A stretch of 64,000 nucleotides of DNA from the NCBI RefSeq assembly GCF_001429605.1, contig NZ_LMSS01000001.1, positions 371,469 to 435,468 of the forward strand, given 5' to 3'. Below the pieces are notes generated by a model. It worked only from the letters and a program-made list of their open reading frames with translations. It did not search any database and was not told where the DNA came from. Positions 59,555-64,000 of the stretch are shown here, in pieces; within the stretch, counting starts at the first letter, position 1; each line of letters opens with the position of its first letter. The stretch is from Phycicoccus sp. Soil802. Its GTDB lineage: Bacteria > Actinomycetota > Actinomycetes > Actinomycetales > Dermatophilaceae. Position numbers and translations under genes: made by a program.

Positions 59555-59560
59555 TAGGAT
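59555..59560 (+). promoter_or_regulatory. -10 element, probable leaderless promoter of the HIT gene
   Basis: TAGGAT ends 6 nt before the ATG at 59567; no ribosome site lies between. It sits in the 18-bp gap between divergent genes. Confidence 0.55.
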
Positions 59561-59566
59561 CACGAC

Positions 59567-60136
59567 ATGACGGACGCGATGCAGCCCGACACGGAGTTCG
59601 CCGGTGCCAAGGACGGCTTCGAGCGCCTCTGGACCCCGCACCGGATGGCCTACGTCACGGGGGAGCGCCCCAGCGAGGACGCCGGTGACGGCTGCCCGTT
59701 CTGCGCAGCGCCGGACAAGGACGACCAGACCGGCCTCATCGTGCACCGCGGCAGCACCTGCTACGTCGTGATGAACCTGTTCCCCTACAACCCCGGCCAC
59801 GTCCTGGTCTGCCCCTACCGCCACGTCTCGCTCTACGTCGAGCTGACCGACGAAGAGACCAGCGAGTTCACCCGGCTGACCAAGGAGGCCATCGCCGCGA
59901 TCGACGCCGCGTCCGGGCCGCACGGTTACAACATCGGCATGAACCAGGGAGCCGTCGCCGGCGCGGGGGTGCAGGCCCACCTGCACCAGCACATCGTCCC
60001 GCGCTGGGGTGGTGACTCGAACTTCCTGCCGGTCATCGGACAGACGAAGGCGCTGCCGATGCTCCTCGAGGACGTGCGGTCACGGCTCGTCGCAGCGTGG
60101 CCGGGTGGGGCAGCCGCTCCAGTGGCAGGAAGCTGA
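59567..60136 (+). CDS. HIT-family Ap4A phosphorylase/hydrolase-like protein
   Basis: This 189-residue protein has an N-terminal zinc-type CPFC (GDGCPFCAAPDKDD), VVMNLFPYNPGHVLVCPYRHV and the HIT motif HLHQHIVPRW with catalytic His. It matches M. tuberculosis Rv2613c, an Ap4A phosphorylase next to pgsA. The last 104 nt overlap the convergent HTTM gene on the other strand, although length and motifs argue that the stop is real. Confidence 0.92.
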   Translation: MTDAMQPDTEFAGAKDGFERLWTPHRMAYVTGERPSEDAGDGCPFCAAPDKDDQTGLIVHRGSTCYVVMNLFPYNPGHVLVCPYRHVSLYVELTDEETSEFTRLTKEAIAAIDAASGPHGYNIGMNQGAVAGAGVQAHLHQHIVPRWGGDSNFLPVIGQTKALPMLLEDVRSRLVAAWPGGAAAPVAGS

Positions 60137-60908
60137 GCAGGCAGACCACCAGCGGCAGGAAGTGGATCTTCAGCATCACGTAGGTGCTGAGGTGGAAACC
60201 GGCCCAGAAGAGCAACGCGGCATACAGCGCTCTTCCCTTGAGCCACAACAGGATCGGCGAGGTGAACTCGGCCACCAGGACGACCCACTGCAACGCATGG
60301 GTGAGCGCCGGGTGTGACCCGACCCAGGGCCCGATGCCGTTGGGACGACGGGTGAGCGCCCAGATGAGCGTCGCGCCGTTGGCCCAGCCCCAGCCACCGA
60401 AGCGCATCTTGGCGCTGGCCGACAGGAAGTAGATCGACACCGCGCTGATCTGCACCATGCGGATCGCCCAGCCGGCGGCCTGCGACTGCACGTCGACATC
60501 GGAGAGACGGGCCCGGCCGACGGTCGGCAGGACGAACAACGCCACCACGAGGGCGAAGTGGTCGTGGTCGACCTTGGAGTAGGCGAACGCGTTGCTCACC
60601 CAGTCGAGCATGCCGACGGCACACACCCACCCAGCGAGTCGTGGCAGGCGGCCGGTGACCGCGATGGCAGAGCTGACCAGCACCACGGCCAGCAGCACCC
60701 GGACGTAGTCGTGGGAGGGGGCCGGCAGGTGAAGCAGCGTGCGCACCTCCAGCCCGCGGTAGAGGCTCGGGGGCACGTCGCCGTGCGGGATCGGGTCGGT
60801 GACGATCCACAGCACGTCGAGCCACACGAAGGCGTAGACGAAGACCCGCAGCCAGGCCACCCGCGCGAGCGGGAGCTCCGGGGCGAAGAACCTCTCGACA
60901 CGGTTCAC
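60033..60908 (-). CDS. HTTM-domain (vitamin K carboxylase-like) membrane protein
   Basis: This 291-residue protein starts with a GTG and reads NRVERFFAPELPLARVAWLRVFVYAFVWLDVL. It has several hydrophobic segments, among them VLLAVVLVSSAIAVTG, WAIRMVQISAVSIYFLSASAKM and LWLKGRALYAALLFWAGFHLS. The pattern (SAxKMR, HP, FxxxFHLSTY) fits the HTTM domain of vitamin K-dependent gamma-carboxylase and DoxX-like relatives. Bacterial members usually pair with a DCC-family protein, which is present here at 61430. The 3' end overlaps the HIT gene. Confidence 0.82.
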   Translation of the reverse strand: MNRVERFFAPELPLARVAWLRVFVYAFVWLDVLWIVTDPIPHGDVPPSLYRGLEVRTLLHLPAPSHDYVRVLLAVVLVSSAIAVTGRLPRLAGWVCAVGMLDWVSNAFAYSKVDHDHFALVVALFVLPTVGRARLSDVDVQSQAAGWAIRMVQISAVSIYFLSASAKMRFGGWGWANGATLIWALTRRPNGIGPWVGSHPALTHALQWVVLVAEFTSPILLWLKGRALYAALLFWAGFHLSTYVMLKIHFLPLVVCLLSFLPLERLPHPATLRRAVTARPRGASAAPSSVR

Positions 60909-61393
60909 CGCGCACCCCCTGGCAGGCCAGAGGGCTTGGGCTGCAACGGGTCACGGACCTGCCACGTCGCCAGCGTGTAGATGGTGGTCGCGCCGGTGCC
61001 GATCTGCGTGGACGTGTTGCGCAGGTAGATCACGACGTACGCGGGCTGGTGGGGGAGGCGGCGCGCGTGCAGCACGGCGATGTCCTGCAGCAGCTCGGGG
61101 TGGGCGATGATCCGCGGAGCCTGGCCCTCGATCTCGGCCCGCTCGATGCCGATCATCTCCTTGGACAGCGGCACCCGCACGACCTCGCCGTCCACGGTCA
61201 GGGCGTCCATCGTCAGGGAGTTGATGACCCCGTCGTTGCGCACCGAGAAGGCGTACTGCGACATCGGGGCGAACGGCCACCAGTCGTCGTCGCCCACCCA
61301 CGTGCCGAGGCAGACCGTCGTCACCACCGCCGCGGTCACGGCGAGCCGCCACAACACGGCATACGGACCCAACGGCCTGGACGTCCCCCTCAC
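60905..61393 (-). CDS. Membrane-anchored protein upstream of the HTTM gene, unknown function
   Basis: The GTG at 61393 gives 162 residues. A single N-terminal membrane segment (YAVLWRLAVTAAVVTTVCLGTWVG) is followed by an outside domain with a tryptophan-rich start (DDDWWPFAPMSQYAFS) and beta-rich segments (IYLRNTSTQIGTGATTIYTLATWQVRD). The family pattern is unfamiliar to me. It overlaps the HTTM start by 4 nt (GTGA), so the two are co-translated and probably form one complex. Confidence 0.8.
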   Translation of the reverse strand: MRGTSRPLGPYAVLWRLAVTAAVVTTVCLGTWVGDDDWWPFAPMSQYAFSVRNDGVINSLTMDALTVDGEVVRVPLSKEMIGIERAEIEGQAPRIIAHPELLQDIAVLHARRLPHQPAYVVIYLRNTSTQIGTGATTIYTLATWQVRDPLQPKPSGLPGGAR

Positions 61394-61429
61394 GCGGTCA
61401 TGCTCCCATGCGGGTGACAGACTGGAACC

Positions 61430-61858
61430 ATGGACATGGAGCGGGGACTGCTCATCTTCGACGGCGACTGCGGGTTCTGCACGACCAGTGCGCGGTTCGC
61501 GACCCGGTGGGTCGACCGTCGCGACCGCTACGACATCAAACCCTGGCAGCAGGTCGACCTCGCCCGCTTCGGCCTGACCGAGGCCGACTGCATCGAGGCC
61601 GCCCAGTTCGTGCGCCCCGACGGCTCCGTCGCGGCGGCCCACCTCGCCATCGCCGAAGGGCTCAAGCACGGCGCCCCACCGTGGCGGCCGCTCGGCCACC
61701 TGGTCACGCTGCCGGGGGTGCGCTGGCTGGCCGGCCGCGTCTACACGTGGGTCGCCGACCACCGCTATGCCCTTCCGGGCGGGACGCCCGCGTGCGCACC
61801 GGCACACCTGCCGGACGGCACGGTGGCCGGGAAGTCGGGCTCAGCCTCAGTAGGCTGA
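61430..61858 (+). CDS. DCC-family (DUF393) thiol-disulfide oxidoreductase
   Basis: This 142-residue protein begins RGLLIFDGDCGFCTTSARF, with the typical DxDCxxC motif (DGDCGFC) near the N-terminus, then YDIKPWQQVDLARFGLT and GGTPACAPAHL. DUF393 proteins are thioredoxin-fold; they are often fused to or beside HTTM domain proteins. It is divergent from the HTTM operon across 36 bp and lies directly ahead of pgsA (7 bp), so it is probably co-transcribed with the phospholipid genes. Confidence 0.88.
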   Translation: MDMERGLLIFDGDCGFCTTSARFATRWVDRRDRYDIKPWQQVDLARFGLTEADCIEAAQFVRPDGSVAAAHLAIAEGLKHGAPPWRPLGHLVTLPGVRWLAGRVYTWVADHRYALPGGTPACAPAHLPDGTVAGKSGSASVG

Positions 61859-61865
61859 CCCCACC

Positions 61866-62480
61866 ATGCTCAACAAGTACGCACGCGCCCTCTTCACGAA
61901 GATCTTCACCCCGGTCGCCCGGCTGCTCCTCAAGCTGGGCATCAGCCCTGACGTGGTGACCGTCGTCGGCACGCTCGGCGTGTGTGCCGGCGCGCTGGCG
62001 TTCTACCCGCGCCACGAGTTCTTCTGGGGCACCGTCGTCATCACGCTGTTCGTCTTCTCCGACACCGTCGACGGCGTCATGGCGCGGATGTCCGGCCGGT
62101 CCGGCAAGTGGGGCGCCTACCTCGACTCGACCCTCGACCGCGTGGGCGACTCGGCCATCTTCGGCGGGCTCGTGCTCTGGTATGCCGGGAAGGGCGACGA
62201 CTTCCTGATGGCCGGTCTGGCGCTGGCCTGCCTCATCCTCGGCAGCGTCGTCTCCTACGCGAAGGCCCGGGCCGAGGGGCTCGGCTTCACCGCCAACGTC
62301 GGGATCGCCGAGCGCGCCGACCGCCTCGTGGCGGTCCTCGTGATCACCGGGCTCGTGGGACTGGGGCTGCCCGAGGTCGTCCTCACCATCGTGCTCGCCC
62401 TGCTCGCGGTCGCCAGTCTCGTCACCGTCTTCCAGCGGATGCTGCTCGTGCGCCAGCAGGCGCTCGGCCAGACCTCCTGA
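61866..62480 (+). CDS. pgsA: Phosphatidylinositol phosphate synthase (CDP-alcohol phosphatidyltransferase)
   Basis: This 204-residue membrane enzyme has the family signature DGxxAR-x8-G-x3-D-x3-D in DTVDGVMARMSGRSGKWGAYLDSTLDRVGD. It links CDP-diacylglycerol to inositol phosphate to make phosphatidylinositol phosphate, the first step of the PIM pathway. About six hydrophobic segments are visible. It is followed by the PIM acyltransferase and mannosyltransferase genes, in the same order as M. tuberculosis pgsA1, Rv2611c (patA) and pimA. Confidence 0.93.
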   Translation: MLNKYARALFTKIFTPVARLLLKLGISPDVVTVVGTLGVCAGALAFYPRHEFFWGTVVITLFVFSDTVDGVMARMSGRSGKWGAYLDSTLDRVGDSAIFGGLVLWYAGKGDDFLMAGLALACLILGSVVSYAKARAEGLGFTANVGIAERADRLVAVLVITGLVGLGLPEVVLTIVLALLAVASLVTVFQRMLLVRQQALGQTS

Positions 62481-62493
62481 CCGGGCTGGTGTC

Positions 62494-63456
62494 ATGACCG
62501 GGCTGGGCGACCTCCTCGCCGTCAGCGGGTACCGCCTCGGGTGGGGCGCCGTCCGACGGCTCCCCGAGCGCACGGCATACACGGTCTTCGAGCAGCTCGC
62601 CGACCTCACCACCGCCCGTGGCGGCAAGGGCGTGCAACGGCTGCGGAGCAACTACGCGAGAGTGCGCCCCGACCTCGACGAGTCCGCGCTCGACAGCCTG
62701 GTGCGCGAGGGCATGCGGTCCTACCTGCGCTACTACTGCGAGGCGTTCCGACTGCCCGACCGCAGTGCGGAAGACGTGGCCGCGTCGGTGCGGGTCGAGG
62801 GCGACGGGCCGGTGCGAGCCGAGCTCGCCGCCGGGCGCCCCGTCGTGTGCTTCCTCGGTCACCTCGGCAACTGGGACCTCGCCGGCGCCTGGGGCACGAC
62901 CGACCTCGCGCCGGTCGTGACCGTCGCCGAGCGCCTCGAGCCCGAGGAGGTGTATGCCGAGTTCCTCGCCTTCCGGGAGTCGCTCGGCATGACGATCCTG
63001 CCGCTGACCGGCGGTGGTGACGTCTTCGCCCAGCTCCGGGGTCACCTGACCAAGCCGGTGCTGATGCCCCTGCTGGCCGACCGCGACCTCACCGACCGCG
63101 GTGTCGAGGTGGACCTGTGCGGTCACCGCTCGAAGATGGCCGCGGGCCCGGCCGCCCTGGCCCTGGCGACGGGTGCGGCCCTGCACCCCGTGTCGATCCA
63201 CTACGAGCGCCTCGACCGGCCGAGCTGGAAGCACCGCACCGTCATCACGTTCCACGACCGCGTCGAGGTGCCGACCACGGGGGCGACCCGCGCGAAGGCG
63301 GTGGCCATGACGCAGCAGTGCGCGGACGCGCTCGGCGCCGCCATCGTCGAGCACACGGCTGACTGGCACATGCTGCAGCGCGTGTTCCTCGACGACCTCA
63401 CGCCGAGCGTCGACGAGTCCCCGCCGGCGGATCGCGTGACCAGGACGTGGCCATGA
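62494..63456 (+). CDS. Phosphatidylinositol mannoside acyltransferase (PatA-like)
   Basis: This 320-residue protein has the acyltransferase HX4D motif in VCFLGHLGNWDLAGAWG (His, Asp) and the downstream VLMPLLADRDLTDRGVEVDLCG. It belongs to the LpxL/HtrB-like lipid acyltransferase family. In mycobacteria the same gene adds a fatty acid to the mannose of PIM. The ATG follows the pgsA stop by 13 nt, and its stop overlaps pimA by 4 nt. Confidence 0.92.
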   Translation: MTGLGDLLAVSGYRLGWGAVRRLPERTAYTVFEQLADLTTARGGKGVQRLRSNYARVRPDLDESALDSLVREGMRSYLRYYCEAFRLPDRSAEDVAASVRVEGDGPVRAELAAGRPVVCFLGHLGNWDLAGAWGTTDLAPVVTVAERLEPEEVYAEFLAFRESLGMTILPLTGGGDVFAQLRGHLTKPVLMPLLADRDLTDRGVEVDLCGHRSKMAAGPAALALATGAALHPVSIHYERLDRPSWKHRTVITFHDRVEVPTTGATRAKAVAMTQQCADALGAAIVEHTADWHMLQRVFLDDLTPSVDESPPADRVTRTWP

Positions 63457-64000
63457 GGATCGGCATCGTCTGCCCCTACTCGTTCGACGTGCCGGGCGGG
63501 GTGCAGTTCCACGTCCGCGACCTCGCGGAGCACTTCCTCGGCCAGGGTCACCACGCCTCGGTGCTCGCCCCCGCCGACGAGGACACCCCATTGCCCGGCT
63601 ACGTCGAGTCTGTCGGGCGGGCGGTCCCGGTGCGCTACAACGGCTCCGTCGCCAGGCTGAACTTCGGGCCGCTGACTGCCGCCAGGGTCGGTCGCTGGTT
63701 GGAGGCAGGCGACTTCGACGTCCTCCACATCCACGAGCCGGTCACGCCCAGCATCTCGTTGTTGGCGCTCTGGTCCGCCGAAGGCCCCGTCGTGGCGACC
63801 TTCCACACCTCGAACCTGCGGTCCAGGGCGATGCAGGCGGCCTACCCGTTGCTGCGCCCCAGCCTGGAGAAGATCAACGGGCGGATCGCCGTGTCCGAGG
63901 ACGCTCGGCGCACCGTCACCACCCACCTGGGGGGCGACGCCGTCGTGATCCCCAACGGGGTCAACGTCGCTCGCTTCGCCGACGCCGTGCCGGCCGAACG
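63453..64000 (+). CDS. pimA: Phosphatidylinositol mannosyltransferase, N-terminal part (runs off the window)
   Basis: The visible 182 codons start MRIGIVCPYSFDVPGGVQFHVRDLAEHF, the GT4 glycosyltransferase N-terminal loop that binds the acceptor. They continue with DVLHIHEPVTPSISLLAL, VVATFHTSNLRSRAM and VSEDARRTVTTHLGGDAVVIPNGVN. This matches PimA, which transfers mannose from GDP-mannose to phosphatidylinositol. The start overlaps patA (ATGA). The C-terminal nucleotide domain is outside the window. Confidence 0.93.
   Translation, partial: MRIGIVCPYSFDVPGGVQFHVRDLAEHFLGQGHHASVLAPADEDTPLPGYVESVGRAVPVRYNGSVARLNFGPLTAARVGRWLEAGDFDVLHIHEPVTPSISLLALWSAEGPVVATFHTSNLRSRAMQAAYPLLRPSLEKINGRIAVSEDARRTVTTHLGGDAVVIPNGVNVARFADAVPAE

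Overview
The window is high-GC (roughly 70%) actinobacterial chromosome. It carries no phage, plasmid or transposase genes. Several gene orders match Mycobacterium tuberculosis: thrS/HIT/pgsA/patA/pimA, and fadE5/fadA2/fabG4/htdX. A 10-methyl fatty acid gene pair, a DevR/DevS (DosR/DosS) dormancy module and a B12 riboswitch on a class Ia ribonucleotide reductase fit the same phylum. Many promoters look leaderless, with TANNNT 6-7 nt before the start codon. A Micrococcales host, possibly Intrasporangiaceae, is my best guess, but I cannot prove it from the sequence.

Layout. 0-7 kb: the tail of a STAS-like protein, a frameshifted DUF1801 gene, a MASE1/PAS sensor kinase, and a three-subunit molybdenum hydroxylase (2Fe-2S, FAD/4Fe-4S and Mo subunits). 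7-13 kb: an ABC exporter with its MerR regulator, two DHFR-like (RibD-C) proteins, a DksA/TraR-like protein, a SnoaL-like protein behind a repeated start region, an isoprenylcysteine methyltransferase-like protein and a lipoprotein. 13.2-17.2 kb: cobalamin riboswitch, nrdA and nrdB. 17.2-25.5 kb: CorA, OsmC, then a dormancy island (CBS-BON, DevS-like kinase, USPs, DevR-like regulator, PPOX-fold proteins, a membrane protein) with four DosR-like boxes. 25.5-32.7 kb: SDR, FMN reductase plus LLM monooxygenase, a methyltransferase, CapA-like, pabB and pabC, and a PGPGW membrane protein. 32.8-37 kb: tRNA-Val(CAC), a secreted protein, an orphan Flp pilin, and a tight operon of N-formylglutamate amidohydrolase, DUF1704/MATCAP metallopeptidase and ATP-grasp ligase. 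37-45.7 kb: a duplicated-domain protein, cobQ, a four-fold zinc-ribbon protein, a dienelactone hydrolase operon, the 10-methyl fatty acid pair and a VOC protein. 45.9-52.2 kb: a fatty-acid locus (FadE5, TetR, FadA2, FabG4, HtdX) around a strong TetR palindrome. 52-64 kb: exported peptidase, FUSC protein, GNATs, GPP34, thrS, HIT, an HTTM/DCC module, pgsA, patA and the start of pimA (phosphatidylinositol mannoside synthesis).

The most unusual observations are these. (1) The 8-mer GTATGCCG/CGGCATAC occurs 38 times by my manual count, about 16 times the compositional expectation. Every GTATGCC I found is followed by G. It sometimes forms inverted pairs at gene ends and is missing from two accessory-looking stretches, which resembles the behaviour of a DNA-uptake or other chromosome-maintenance sequence. 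(2) The amidohydrolase/MATCAP-type peptidase/ATP-grasp operon pairs a ligase with a carboxypeptidase-family enzyme. (3) Several intergenic regions carry short, exact or near-exact tandem duplications (15, 18, 22, 22, 51 and 83 bp periods) next to gene starts.
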